NCBI GenBank assembly: GCA_947396885.1
Contig: OX377206.1
Coordinates: 6,338,658 to 6,402,657, forward strand
DNA: 64,000 nt
Source of the DNA: Heligmosomoides polygyrus polygyrus
Lineage: Eukaryota; Nematoda; Chromadorea; Rhabditida; Heligmosomidae
Direction of reading: 5' to 3'
Shown: positions 10,050-22,500 of the stretch, in pieces
How positions within the stretch are numbered: position 1 is the stretch's first letter
How the letters are laid out: each line of letters starts with the position of its first letter
Notes under the pieces: model-generated
Databases searched by the model: none
What the model saw: only the letters and a program-made list of their open reading frames with translations
Told to the model about the DNA's origin: nothing
Position numbers and translations under genes: made by a program

Positions 10050-10210
10050 TTAGTGGCCAGACAAGTTTGGTGCCAATTCTCAGTCTCCGGAGAGGTGCAA
10101 GGCTTGACTGGCCTGGGCGGGACTTGAGCCAAGGACACGTATAGGATGCACGCGACAGCTGGCACTTCCTCCAACTGCGCTCCACGCGCTCCAGGTGGAC
10201 AAAAATCATC
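10050..10210 (-). mobile_element. tRNA-derived SINE, second family (copy 1)
   Basis: Read on the minus strand, GGAGCGCAGTTGGAGGAAGT resembles an A box, and GGCTCAAGTCCCGCCCAGG a B box about 60 bases later. A relative lies on the minus strand at 57820-57960 (TAGCGCAGAAGGAGGAGGCG, then CCTCCCAGGCCAA). Copy 2 at about 25487-25647. Confidence 0.5.
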
Positions 10211-10630
10211 GCCCAATCATCACATATGGGGATTTGTGGTGCTAACCAGGTGTATGATATCTATTTCAAATTTTCGGCCGAATTTTACGGGCGACGGTAG
10301 GTATGGCTGAGTAACGCTGTTGAGGCCATCATCATCGATTCCGTCCACACTTCGCCTATGGAGACCATTTATGCCGATCGGAAATATGATATCTATTTTC
10401 AAGATTTAGGCGATTATGGTAGGCGAGGGTGGGTATGGGTAACGCTATCTACGCCCGTAGGATCATTCTTTCCGTTTAGACTGTCCAACCAACGTATTTT
10501 CCAACCCTCTTAAGATGTAAATTAGAGAGGGTAGAATTGAAAATTTAGGGAAGTAAGATCACAGTCGTGGTCAGCACCCAACAATAACAAAAAACGCATT
10601 TTCTTCTCATAGTTGTAATAAATCCCCCTT
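10210..10630. other. Intervening unit DNA, no gene seen
   Basis: Contains a weak internal direct repeat (GATATCTATTTTCAA at about 10255 and 10390, followed by GGGCGACGGTAGGTATGG versus GGCGAGGGTGGGTATGG), period about 135 bases. No supported exon or RNA. Confidence 0.4.
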
Positions 10631-10771
10631 CATACGGTTGTTTATATTCGAAGGTACATTGGGAGGTTATGTCGGAGCCTTCCTTATTGATTAATGAACT
10701 CTTGTGATCGATCTAGTTGGCTTTCGAGTTGCCGCTCCTCGCAACAGCTTAAGATATATGATTGTGTGTAT

Positions 10772-11775
10772 CAGGGATGAGGGGATAATGAAATTTCGAA
10801 ACCCGGATAACGGATAGTTTTGCCTGAAAATGGCCGGATAACGAACAAACAAAAAATAAAACTCGTCTAAAATAGCTCTAATTTTAGCGGCAGATCAGGA
10901 GTTGAGGCACTGTTAATTTATAAGCCATCCCTAGACATTTTCATAGTTTTTTTTTACGTAGTGCGGTCGCCGCATTAGCGACACTGCACGGGATTTTCTG
11001 CCCATCTGCAGGAAGATAATCTAACACCGCCTTTCTCCTGTTTGCAGGGGGTTGCCTCTCTTGTTTTATTTATCAGCCGTCTAGTTCTTTCTTCCAAGTA
11101 AAGCTGCTGAAAAATGGAATGGCCCTTGGAAGAGCAATTCTCCCGACGTCTCTTGACTTTTCCATGCTATGAAGAAGGCGGGAGACGTCCAGCTGCATAA
11201 AGTCCACATAATAAGCTGGATCTTACACCATGATAAGAACGGTTATTGTTATTGCTGCTCGATAGCATCCTATGATCCAAGCTACTTAAACTTGGAATTA
11301 TCTGGGATGGATGCAATACCACCAACATCGAGTAGTATCAGGCCCTATAGTTCGCTCATAGCGGTTTCTATTCCTTCTTGATGTGCAAATGAGTAGCGAT
11401 GGAGGAACAGTTCTATGTCTAGTAGGCCTCATAGATGCAGGGTTCATTTTAGCGACTCTGGAACGATATATGTTGGGTATCTTTGAAACTACGTAACTTG
11501 TTCCCAAGCGAGGAAATGCCTCGATTAACCCTTCTGGATTTTGAATGACTTCTGTCGTTTCTGATGACCACTCTTACGGTCGTGAAGGATCATCTACATA
11601 CTCCTCCCACCACCACGTTCAAACGTAGTAGTCGTCTAAATTGTTGTTCGTTATCCGGCAAAAATTCGTCGGATAACGAACAACAAACCGGATAGGTCAA
11701 CCCCGCCCCTCCCCCCCCCATCCTCCCCGGAAACCGGACAACGGATAACGAATACGGCTAATCCGCTCATCGCTG
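10772..11775. mobile_element. Complete non-autonomous hAT-like element (copy 1)
   Basis: The termini CAGGGATGAGGGGATAATG and (reverse complement of the right end) CAGCGATGAGCGGATTAGC fit hAT-type CAG-G-TGAG ends. They are flanked by 8-bp target duplications GTGTGTAT (10764-10771) and CTGTGTAT (11776-11783), 7 of 8 matching. The paralogous segment at 13113-13500 lacks the insert and reads straight through GATCATGTTTATGTTGAAAT, an empty site supporting these ends. The interior holds CCGGATAACGG-type subterminal repeats and no recognisable transposase, so it is non-autonomous. Confidence 0.82.
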
Positions 11776-11831
11776 CTGTGTATGTTGATATCCATGTCGG
11801 TATACAATTCGTGCGTTTAAGGTGGAATTCT

Positions 11832-12008
11832 AACGCAGCTCGAAGTGCAATGGAAGTATTTCAGCATCAAAATCACCTCATCTACGTGCATTCTAGACGG
11901 GATGACGAGGGATTCCTTTCTCATGGTGGAACATCACCGTATGCTTCTTTATTAAGCCGGATAGGGCAGTCGTTCGTTGATCATAGGACTTCCTTAGAAG
12001 ATTTTTTG
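11832..12008 (+). CDS. Candidate exon, unrecognised (copy 1)
   Basis: A 59-codon open segment ending in phase 0 at a strong GTAAGT donor. It begins NAARSAMEV and ends QSFVDHRTSLEDFL. The paralogous segment at 13331-13501 keeps the frame despite a 6-base indel (NAARKQWKV ... QSFVDDRTSLEDFL) but has lost the donor (GATGCG). Differences between the paralogues fall at all codon positions, which argues against strong protein selection. It may be a decayed exon. No domain recognised. Confidence 0.3.
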
Positions 12009-12199
12009 GTAAGTAAGCCGTATTCACCATTCGAGACTTATTGGTGTTCACTATGTCGTTCAATATCTTCAGGAAATCTCATGTTTTTATTAAGTTCATG
12101 GTGGCCTATAGTAATGCCTAAATAGCAAATCTTCTATTAACCCCTATTTGGTCGGAGGTCACCTTAGCGAGTACATGGAGGTGAGATATTTTTGGTTTA

Positions 12200-13110
12200 T
12201 AAAGGTTTCATTTTGTAGGCAAAGTCGTACATTTCACTCAGTATAGATATATTTTAGATTCTTCGAGGAACTTCAGCTTGAACCACTGAGTTTCATTACA
12301 TATTTCAAGGACCAAGCTCAGCATAAAGGTGGGTTTAATGTCTCATAGTGTTCCTGTATGTCCTCTGCCTCAACGCCTCATAACTTTACTGCTTTAATGT
12401 CCAATACTGTGAATCAGGATGCGTTCACTTCAGAATTATTGCGGTTTTTTCTTCGAATAATCAGGGACATACGTCATTGTCTTGTATCATTCTACGGTAG
12501 GGTTTTACCCTTGTGTTCATTACCCATTTGTGAAAAACCCCCATTTAATGCGCCTTGAAAGACGTTTCTTCGATTCTATTCGATTTGAAACACTGTGTCA
12601 AAATCGATGGGTATTGACTTATTGACGTCAATATTCGTGGCTCTCGTTGAGCAACGGTCCTTTTTTGCAGTATTTCTGAGATCAATAAGGGCTAGAACTC
12701 GAGCAAAATTAGCCTGCATTCCATATTTTAAGATGGAATTTAACACAGCTGCTTGCTTGAGTAACACCCATATGAGTGGTTTACATGCCTGAATGATAGG
12801 ACGGCAAACGATACCCTTGTATATCGATTAGGCAGCGGGATGATCAATACTGATGTAAGCACATACTTTCTCGCCATGTTGTAGGATATGGCTGAACGGA
12901 ATTAACGGTATTTTCACGTTTCCTCTGTTTTTTAGAAGAAATCGAGGCGCAGATCACAATTTGTAAAATAAAGGGCTGAGGTTGAAGGCAGCGTTTTTAA
13001 TGGTATGTAACGAAATTGAATTGAGGGCAAATGTAATGTAATGGGATGTAGAGCGAACTGTTGTGCAACTGCAGCATTTTCTCCAGTCGCACTGCCACAG
13101 ATTTCTTGAA
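12200..13110. other. Diverged unit DNA, no supported gene
   Basis: This stretch differs from copy 2 (27640-28540) by many substitutions and indels. The frame at 12358-12558 stays open in both copies, but most of its differences change amino acids, so I do not call it a gene. Confidence 0.45.
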
Positions 13111-13330
13111 GTACATCTCACTTTATACGATTGTTTATACTCGAGGGACCGCATGGAGAGGTTCTGTCCGAGCATTCAACATCGATTAAGCGACTCTTAT
13201 GATCGATATCGTTGGGTTTTGAGTTACTGCTCCTCGCATCAGCTGAAGATATATGATCATGTTTATGTTGAAATCTACAGAATCAGGAATTTCTCTTCGC
13301 ATACATATAGTGCTCTTCAGTTGCAGTCCT

Positions 13331-13501
13331 AACGCAGCTCGAAAACAATGGAAAGTCATTCAGCGTCGAACTCATGTCATCTACGTACAGTCTGGATGGC
13401 GAGAAATTGTTTCTCATGTTGGACAATCGCCGTCTACTTCTTTATTGAGCTGGATAGTGCAGTCTTTCGTTGATGATAGGACTTCCTTAGAAGATTTTCT
13501 G
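13331..13501 (+). pseudogene. Paralogue of the 11832 candidate exon (copy 1)
   Basis: A 57-codon open segment homologous to 11832-12008, preceded by a CTTCAGTTGCAG acceptor but with no GT donor at the equivalent end. Copy 2 at 28746-28916. It is part of the 13113-13715 segment, the empty-site relative of 10630-12200. Confidence 0.3.
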
Positions 13502-13980
13502 ATGCGTAGGTCCTATTTACGATTTGAAGCTTTTTGTGATTACTATATATGTTGCAGAAACAGTGGCTAAATACGTGCAGTATTTTCAGGAAATCTCATG
13601 CCTTTGTTATGTTCATGGTGGCTCAGCATGTCTAAATCGCGAGTCTTCCATTACCCCCTTTTGTTCGGAGGACATCTTAACGAGGTGTGAGATTTTTGGT
13701 TTCACCTCCGGCCCGCGGAGGACTGGAGCGCGGGTTCAGTTGTTTGAGCCATGGCACTAAGTAGATCACAATGTAAGACAAATGTTATGCAGCTCCTGTG
13801 TGTCCTACCCCTGTGGTGACTAAAGCGCCACTATGTTTGACAACGAAAGGAAAACTGAAGCTTCATCCTCTGCAAGGGCTATACGTATATAAAGAATAGA
13901 GAGGACCTTTATTTCCAATTTACTAAGGGGAACAGCCTTATGTTGGGTTTGTTTTTCTTTCCTAGCGGTGCGCCTCCTCA

Positions 13981-13997
13981 CCCCCCCCCCCCCCCGA
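13981..13997 (+). repeat. Poly-C tract
   Basis: A run of about 17 C (copy 2 at about 29410 is shorter). Comparable runs occur at 11709 and 27147 (C), and at 42847 and 44433 (G). These are typical length-variable homopolymers. Confidence 0.8.
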
Positions 13998-14258
13998 CTG
14001 GGATAGATATATTAACATTATTCGTGTGCTGCTAGAGTTAACGCAACATTGTTGTTCAAACTTGGGTCTTTTGTTGTGTCAAATGACGAGAGAAAGTCTT
14101 TCAGAGTTGCAATGCTGTTACAGCTGGTCAGATAACGCTATCCGAAAGTGCATACCGACTCTAGTCTACAGGTACGGTTTCATCGGACGCCATTTTGTAA
14201 CAACGTATGTACATACATGGTTCCACCGTGTTTCTCACCATTCCTTCTTTACTGTAAG

Positions 14259-14454
14259 GGCTTCCAGGAGGAATTCTGTAACAGAGGGGATACCCACAGC
14301 CGACTGGAGGATCGACGTGGAGCGCAGGGTGGTAATCATCTTCCGTTATTAACTACACCAACCCACGCCGGAATGCCAGAGCTGGAGTCAGAACGTCAAC
14401 AACAAGAGATGCAGCACGACAAGAGCGAGGAACAACCCAGGGAAATTGAACAAG
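14259..14454 (+). CDS. Candidate exon, unrecognised hydrophilic protein (copy 1)
   Basis: Open segment after TTACTGTAAG, ending at a CAAG/GTATGC donor. The frame reads GFQEEFCNRGD at its start and is rich in Glu, Gln and Arg toward the end (about 65 codons, phase 1). In copy 2 (29690-29884) a one-base deletion breaks the frame and the donor reads GAATGC. At most copy 1 could be expressed. No family recognised. Confidence 0.3.
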
Positions 14455-14749
14455 GTATGCGTGTCGTTGATTATGTCCATAGTTTTCTTCTTTTGGTCTG
14501 TGAAGAACCTTATGAAATGTTTGAAACTGCCGCTTTCGTAGCGTTTCCTCCTGAGTTTCGCTGATAGTTTTCAGCATAACTGTATATACCGGTATAAGAA
14601 AGCATCGCGATTTGGCACGTCAGTGTAGCTATCCATCGACTCTGGCCAAGAAGTTGTTTCGTATGGCCTGAACGTCAACAGAAGTTGAAGATCGATTTGA
14701 AAAGCACACAGGAAGTAGCTCTTCTTACCTACGGAGTGAGAAATTCCCA

Positions 14750-14990
14750 TAGAGCGTCGTCAATGTAGTGACTGCACTATGTTTCGAAAACAGCATTAAA
14801 CTGATAAAGAATGCCTTATAATTTAGAAATGCCTGAACTCGTGATCTGCTGGTAAAAATGGACCAAATTAAATGCGGTTTTGTTTTTGCTGTTCGTTCGT
14901 TATCTGTCTTTCCGTTATCCCGCCTTTTCGGGCAAAATTTTCCGTTAGCCGTTATCCGGGTTTCAACATTTCGTTATCCGCTCATCCCTG
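14750..14990 (-). mobile_element. hAT-like element terminal fragment (copy 1)
   Basis: Ends with CGTTATCCGCTCATCCCTG at 14990 and carries the subterminal CCGTTATC repeats and GCGTCGTCAATGTAGTGACT block of the family. Copy 2 at about 30178-30420 has CATCCATG at the tip. Confidence 0.65.
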
Positions 14991-15304
14991 ACTCGTTTCA
15001 GGAGAAGCCACCTCATCAAGTGTAATGGCAGTGCAATGCTGAAAGCTTTTGCTGTAAAGATCATCTGACTTGAATACAAATAAGTTGTACATCACGCACT
15101 ATACACGTTTGTGTAGTAGGAATTCATCAATTCTGAATGTATGAATCTGAACAAGAGTCTACAACCAGGGGTCCACCCTAACACTGCTTTTGTACAAAAG
15201 CAAAAAACGTTCGGTACAGTCAACTTACATCATAAATGTAGGAACGGGTCCGTCCAATTATGTCTGTCACGGCCAGAGCAGAGATCCCAGGATGTAGCCC
15301 CTCG

Positions 15305-15480
15305 CTCATCCCCTCCACCTGTGATTTTACAATTTAAAATTTACGTATCCATATAAAAGCGGGGTAGATGTGTCCATACTTTTGATACACCTGATCCACC
15401 AGAAAAAAAAACTGCTTTACTAACATAATTCTTCGAAAATTTCCAAACAACGGTTTCAAGGTGCCTCAATACCTGTGACA
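15305..15480. repeat. Inverted partner of 9057-9210
   Basis: The reverse complement of this stretch reproduces the 9057-9210 sequence with moderate divergence (shared TATTGAGGCACCTTG, GAAGAATTATGTTAG and TCAGGTGTATCA). Copy 2 equivalent at about 31140-31315. Confidence 0.7.
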
Positions 15481-15949
15481 CACATGATCTCATCTAAATT
15501 CCAGCTACCAATCAGCGCGTGTGACCACGGCGCGCGCAATGCAAGGCGCTCCACTCATGTGGGCGGAACCTCTACGGTATTTGCGGCCGTCCGCAGTAGA
15601 GTTCTGCTCTCTTCGAGCGAACTGTCATCGCGGGCGTATAAGACATCGCAACCCATGAGCGAGTGTAGCGCCTTGGGGTTAGCGCGCTCTAGTCGAACGC
15701 CGAGTTTGAATTGCGCGCGTCGCGGTCGGATTAGTGGTCGGAATTTGGGCGACATCGACACGCACTGTATAACCCTCCAAAGCAGCTCCTTCCGCCGACG
15801 GCTCAAGTTCCAGTTTATATGCGGTAAATGGCAGTGCTTCATAGAAGGCATCATTGAGACGTAGAACCCTACTGCGTTTATGTGGTAAGAAGTCCAAAAT
15901 GAGGTAAACCGTTCAATTTTCAAAGCATCTTGCTAACTATGCCGTTTTC

Positions 15950-16790
15950 ATGTCAAAGTGGACACTTTCGAATCAAATAGTACATATCTAAGCAAATCGA
16001 GATCAAAATGAACATCTTCCAAATCAAAACCAGCCTTCTTCCACATTAGAGTGAAGACCAACTGATTAGAACAGAACAATTGTTTGTAGGACTTAGTACG
16101 ACTTTCTTTTAAATATTTCAATTCACCTGCGCAATAAGTGAACAAACTGTTTGGAATTTTATGAAAATTTTACTTTTCAAGAAAAAATGAATTCAATATT
16201 TTGTTTCAATTAACACTCAGAAAGGCAGCAACTACTGAGTTATTGAAGGAGGAGGCGGCGCCATGCACTTGACTAGATCGTCTCGACGTTCATTTAATTC
16301 ACAGCGTAAATGTTGCGTTCTTGAAACAGCGATGTGACGATTCGTTTCTATAGCCGTCCTTGTTGAACCTCTTCCGTACGTCTCACTGCACACAAACAGA
16401 AGTTTCTCGTTCAGTCAAATAAATATCGCGACGATGTGGCCGAGCGCATGGCACGACCTTTTCGTTCAATAAACTAAATGATTGCTGGCTTTCTACACTT
16501 CAAACTGGAAAAAACAAACTTCAATTCATTCTTTCTACCTAATAGATTTTCATAAAATTTCATGCAGTGTGCTCGTCTGTTGGGCGTCTGAATTAAAACG
16601 TTTAAAAAACTCACACTACTTTTTCTTCGGGCAAGATATTATTTCAGATTTCTCGGAGTGTCTAATGTAACGCAAAAGAACTTGCTTTACTTTGGGACGT
16701 GTTCAGATTGATTTCAAAGTTGTCAAGCCTGCTCGGTCAAGCGTCCAATATGATTCAAAAAGTGTCCGATTTGACATGAAAGTGGTGCAC
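15950..16790. repeat. Large fold-back element A (copy 2)
   Basis: Same element as at 515-1350. The left arm differs from copy 1 by several indels (for example about ten extra bases near 16115), while the right arm is almost identical to copy 1. The high-identity tract shared by copies 1 and 2 begins inside this element, near its centre at about 16250. Confidence 0.75.
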
Positions 16791-17691
16791 TATACCTGGA
16801 TCGCTGCCTTCTGGTAAGTATCACGTTACGTTTCTGATCCGGTCACTTTCAATTACCTCAAATTGTTTACGACATTGAGGTCGTGATCAAGTAGTCTTTA
16901 ATTCACCTAAATTTAGAATCTTCAGACAGCAGAATAGGAAAACAGAAATGCCAAGGGTCATCATACCTCCAATCTCTAGGCGACTGAAGAATTTGGTGCT
17001 GTTGAATTACAGCGACCCAGTCGAAGCAGAAGACGATCAAATTTCCCATCATCTGACTTTGAATAGTGTGAGGAGTGCACAGGGTTTGCAGGGTTTCCAT
17101 CCGGGACCCTCGTGTACATTACGGGAGCTCAACATCCATCTCATTGACATTCATCAGCAGGCTTTCTGACATTCATCAGCAGGCTGCCCTCAGACTATCC
17201 AAAGTCAGTTGATGGGAAATTTGATCGTCTCCTGCTTCGAATGGATCGCTGTAAGATTTTGACATTTTCAGAATTTGACTTCGTCTGAGACTTACGTTGC
17301 TAGCTCATGTTTTTCAACATTTGTGAGAAAGGCCACGGTTGGTACGATGCCTAATTAGGAAGCGTGGTTTCCGCCAGAGGTCATATCTCTTCAAGGAACG
17401 ACCTGTTGTCGGAGACAGTGTTACGCGGGCTGCTACGCAGTGCGTAGCAGCCCGCGCAGCACAGCGTCGCCGACACGTCGCCGAAGCATAACATACGCCT
17501 TGGGTTGATCTGCGCTCCACCCATACGATCAGAACAACGGTGGTAGAACTGAGTAAGTAAGCTGGGGTGCTTCGCTAGGACAGATCCGGTCGTCCAAACT
17601 GTTCGTGTGTTCGTGTTGCTCGTGTTCTGCTACGGAGCTTTACAGTTCGCAATGTTTTTTCAAGTTTTGCAGGAGTAGCGAGACATACTAA

Positions 17692-17799
17692 ATGAGCAAT
17701 CAGATTATCATCCCCACTCCAAGAAATGAAGAAGAACTGTGGCAAGTGCTCAACGACGTGTTGCACATAATGCTCGACGAGATCGACTTCTGGCGACGG
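17692..17799 (+). CDS. Small unrecognised protein, exon 1 (copy 2)
   Basis: Identical in sequence to 2252-2359, with the same TTTTGCAG acceptor and GTATGC donor. The partner last exon is at 19331-19513. The copy 2 intron differs by small changes in the fold-back and by a one-base deletion near 18719. Confidence 0.62.
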
Positions 17800-18039
17800 G
17801 TATGCCTCAGACGTTCATAACCGTACGACACATCACAGTGTTGCCTAGGCCTGATTGAATCCCTGCGAAGTTTTGCGGCATTGCACCGCGACCTGTTCCT
17901 ATCAGTGGGGCGTGCGTCTCGACCAAGATGGGAACCAGGGGTGTGCGTCGGACTGCAGGCGCTAACTTTTTTAAGATTTTTTTAGCGACAATTGTTCGTT
18001 ATATTTCGCTAAACAACGTTGTCTTCACACTGCTGTTTC

Positions 18040-18482
18040 ACCAAGAGACCATCTCAACGGTAGGTCGGAACTGTATATGGGCAGAATCGCTTCTCTCTGG
18101 GAAGCAACAACATGCAAATATCTTGGGCCCAGTACAACTATACGCAGAGTTAGGGACGACGCAAGTTGGGCCGTTGGTGAAGTTAGCCCTATGCCTGCAG
18201 TGTGGGCTCATGTTGGCTGGAAACAGCGATGGCGATGGTGGCGCAGTGGGTAGAGCGGCGGCGTAATCCCCATAATCGCTGTTTCCAGCCAACTTGATTC
18301 GCCTTCCGCGTGGAGGCAGAGGGTGAACGCCGTCAACGGCCCAACTTACGTCGTTCCTAACTCTGCGCAGAGTTGTATTGGGGTCGAAATATTTGCATTT
18401 TCTTGCTTCCCAGAGAGAGGCGATTCTGCCCATATACAACACTTGGGCTGTTCTGACATACCGTTGAGATAGTCTCCTGGTT
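18040..18482. repeat. 440-bp fold-back element (copy 2)
   Basis: Same as 2600-3042, differing by a few bases (for example CTTGGG for CTGGGG near 18124). Confidence 0.8.
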
Positions 18483-19330
18483 AGAAGAAAAAATTGCGCA
18501 CAATGTTAGGTCAAACTAATGTGGTTACGTGAGATTTCGAGCTCTTCCGGCCATCAGTGGCGATAGATTACGCTGTCGCCGCCGTCGCTCGAGTCGCAGG
18601 CCGGAACTATATAATATAAACGGACGATGGGGGCGAGCGACCGCTACAGCGCACGAGGATGAGTAGATTTCACAGCGACCCACTCTGTTTATTCGAAGGG
18701 AAGCGCTCGAGTTCTCTCAGTTGCCATCTTCAACCGAAAATGGTATGTGCGACATCTTGGTTGATTCCGGGTAATTCATTCAGCCGACACGGTAGCGGTA
18801 GGTGCTGAATCACGTTGCTCTCCTCTTCTCCGCCGCGCTAGCCGCCGTTCGTCGATAGACCCCGTTTAGACTTCGACGCCGAGCGGCGCGACGCCACGTA
18901 TAGTGGCCATATTGATTGAGCGGCGCGGTCCATCAATTTGGCCACTTTACATGTCTATACGTTTAATGACAAGTATCTGCGGTGCGGTCTGCTAATGCGC
19001 AAACAGAAAGTTCCCGCGACGGCAATATTGATGTAGATCACCATTGCTTCCGCTGCCGTCGCCAAACATCTTGCCGCAAAAGTGTGCGGCTGCGGCACAG
19101 CATTGCTCGACGCCGTTCGCGATTCTGCTTCCCTATGGATAGGGAAGGATGTGAACAGCGCCGCCGCTTTTCCGCAAAAGTTTGCGAAGGCCTTATCCGT
19201 TAAATATACATCCCTAATGAGAACATCGCCGAGGAGTGGTTCCACCTGCCGCAAAAGTAGCCGTGAGAACTGCTACTACATTAACTTTGGCCATAAACAT
19301 TCGTGAACTGCCAGAATAGTCACTTTTCAG

Positions 19331-19513
19331 ATGCGTTATGTCGTCGCAGATGTAATTAGAGCAAACCGTCATCTGCCGCGCGAGCAACTGGTTCCTCTGA
19401 TCCGTCGTCGTATCATCCAGCACATTCCGCGTTACATCTACCGCACACTTTTGGAAATCGAAACAGCGTATGACACCTCATACGCGTTCGTTGAATTCCG
19501 TCCTGGCGCCTAG
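19331..19513 (+). CDS. Small unrecognised protein, last exon (copy 2)
   Basis: Identical to 3892-4074, with the same acceptor, stop codon and downstream AATAAA (19658). With 17692-17799 it forms the second copy of the 96-residue reading frame. No lesion is visible, so copy 2 is as likely to be functional as copy 1. Confidence 0.6.
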   Translation: MRYVVADVIRANRHLPREQLVPLIRRRIIQHIPRYIYRTLLEIETAYDTSYAFVEFRPGA

Positions 19514-22500
19514 GCAAGCTCAATGACTATCAAAGTCCTCATGAGACATTTATCACTGGAGATATCTTTCACAAAACTGTATCGTGTTCTCGATTGTTTC
19601 GATTTGACTGTTGATTATCTCGTGTTGAAGAAAATCTGTGTGTGTACTAAAGTGAGCAATAAATGAAGTTCTCCGAAGCGATGAGTTTCCGCACGTGTTC
19701 CTCACATAGTAGTGGAGGTTGGGCTCACTTGCCTACCGTATCTTTGATGTTGATGACGCACACGGAGCTACATATGAACGGCGGAAACACCAACGTCTGC
19801 ATCGGACATTGCCAACCCCACCGTCTCCCACTTTTATTCAAATTTAGGCACGTCCTGTTGAACGAAGGCATATAAGAAACGGATCCGAGCGACAAGGATC
19901 TCTGGGCACGGGCCCAGCCGCTCTAGCCTCTGCTCTGCTCCTTGTCTCACCATTTGCGTGTTGATTTGTCTCCAGGATAAACTTACTGTTTAAATTGTGC
20001 GGCTCGTGCCGCGGAGTAGTTATCGAAGAGACACTGGGAATACCGACAGCTACCTGAGCGTGGATGGAACCACAGAACAGCCTCGCTCAAACTGCTTCGG
20101 ATATTCATGCCCTTCTGGATGCCATGGGTCCTTGAATGCGTGTTAGGGGTCGTTTAGTGTGCGCGCGTCGCGCGACGCGATGCCATGTGTACTGGTCGAA
20201 TCGATCAATCGCGTCGCTCAATCAATCTGCCCGCTACGCATACATCGCGTCACGCGTCGCGCGCACACCGAACAAGGCCTTATACATACACAGTAGCTCG
20301 CAGTTACTACCCAATAGAAAGCTAACATTGTATCCATTCCAGATAATCCACGTCCAAGTACCTTGGACGTTGGTGTGTTATCGAGCAGCAACAACAATAA
20401 CGGTTCCTGTCATGGTGTATAATCAGGATTGTCATGTGGACTTTATTCGGTTGGACCTCTCCCGCCTTCTTCATAACATGGAAAAGTCGAGAGAAATCGT
20501 GAGAATTGCTTTCCCAAAGACCGTTCTGTTCTTTTTTCGGAAGCTTTATTTGGAAGAAACAACTAGGTTGCTGATAAATAAAACAAATACAGGCAGCACC
20601 TTGGAAGCTTGCGAAGGGTGGGTACGTTGCTGCTTGCTCCTCTACCTTCTGATGGGCAGAGAATCCCATAGAGCGTCGTTAATGGGGCGACTGCACTACG
20701 TTTAAAAAACCCTATCAAAATGTCTTGGAATGGCTTATAAATTAACAGTGTTTCAGCTCCTGATCTGGAAGTTGAAGTCAGGGCATCCGTAATCCGGGTT
20801 TCAAAATTTCATTATCCGCTCATCCCTGGTGAGCAGCTTCATCTATAGATGAACTCTTTCGTCCGCAGACAACAAAGCATCGCTTGACTCTTTTTGTTCT
20901 TTGTTCTGTGAGGATGACACGCAGAACCTCTCTAAAGATAACGCGAACGGAGGGCATCTTCGTGGTCACCAATGCAAGAAGAACGGAAGCAAATGCACTC
21001 ACGCCGGTCTTTCTCGCACACTCCGACTGCTCCGATCCCTATCACCTTTATCGTTATAAACTAGGTTAGCCGTCTACAGGCGGCTTTCCATCCTGGATGC
21101 ATCCAAATTGGACGGTGCCAGGCTGGCCCCAAGGGGGCGCAGATGCAGACGACTGACTGTTTGTGTGCTTGGATGACTAGCAGTTGCACACGGTGAGGTA
21201 CAATGTAGAGTGCAGTCCCGGTTTGGGTGGGGCGGCGGTGTTTTTCCTTGTCGCAAGTGCCTGTCGACCGCCATCACCATATCTTCCAGCCTAACATTCC
21301 CTCTTAGGCGGCATTTATACTTCGGGCGCAGCGTTATGAAATCTGCCCGCATCGATTGGGCAATCGATATTGATAGCGTTAATAGAGCTGCAAGTAAAAA
21401 CCGTGTCGATTGGCAGAAAGACGGATGTACCAACACAGTTCTTACTGATGATATAGGATTGGGAAGTATATCCATCGCCCAAGTACGAGCTCACTTCGCA
21501 GAGATCGAGATCGGACATTCATTCTGATGCCGTCGTCCTCGGCTGTTTGGAGCGACAGAGACTCACTCGTTCCTTACAATATGAAGCCTGCCATAAATTC
21601 GGGAATATTGGTCGGTACTGTTCTCCGATTGATTCCTTCCACTTGATCAGATGTCGACCCTTCAGCAATCATATTGACGCGATTCTCTCCACAACAGGTT
21701 AAATGTGAAATAAGGCAGATAAGGACGGTTGAAGGATTGACAATCCCAATCGAATCCTACCTGCTGTGAAGCTAACCCATCCGCCGTTATATTTGCGTGA
21801 TTTCCACCTGTCCGTCGAATGTGAGCGAGATCCGACCTAACCGGTCGAAAAATCGATAATGTCGATCGACATTGGCCGCTCGATCGATTCCCTTCATTCG
21901 TTTGTGAATTCGCCTCCGTGATTTCGGCGTTTGCATATGAGGGTGACTTTGATGGATTTTACAAACCACCTTTACAGTACAGACACGTCTTTCACTCTGA
22001 CACAGGATTGTGACATACAGACTCACATACAGAAACGGAGAAAATCTTTTATATATAGTAGGGCATGCACACACAATCACTTGTAGTCCAAATAAGATGT
22101 ATTACGGTACACTCCACCAATACTCCTCCCCTCAAGGATGCCGCTTTCTCCCAAGGTCTAATTATTCCAGTACAAACAGCGTTCGTTGTCCGTCTCCGTG
22201 TTTAGCAGAGATGCCACACCTACATACAGAAGGTGTGAATGGGTTGAATAATGTGTCGGCAAAGAGCAATAATAGAATAAGTAAAGAAGCTCCATGATAC
22301 GACCCCCTTCTGCAGGGGTCTCTGTGGTTCACATCCCTAGGTTTCCGTGCACACGTGGGTAGAATTTCGGTGTAACACAACGGTTTGTGACCTACTACAT
22401 CTTATTGCCCGGTTAGATACATCCACTGAATCTGCAAAGGATGAATTGCAGGAATCGTGAGACACCCATCCAACCCACAGTTTAAAAGATCGCTTCTAGT

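Larger units (their letters stand above)
1..15666 (+). repeat. Macro-tandem repeat unit, copy 1 (left end outside window)
   Basis: Base 1 onward aligns with 15667 onward and with 31974 onward. Landmark offsets are 15437-15443 bases to copy 2 over most of the unit and about 31958-31973 to copy 3. Copy 1 holds, in order: a hAT-derived fragment, a fold-back element, a small two-exon gene, MITEs, a second fold-back, a tRNA-like fragment, a complete hAT-like element, and internally duplicated segments (10.63-12.2 kb resembles 13.11-13.7 kb; 9.69-9.95 kb resembles 14.14-14.4 kb). The repetition is seen directly. Whether more copies lie to the left cannot be seen. Confidence 0.95.

Noticed and set aside
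9793..10209. 138-codon minus-strand open frame
   Set aside because: It overlaps a tRNA-derived SINE and a segment whose diverged duplicate (14140-14400) does not keep this frame. No motif recognised.
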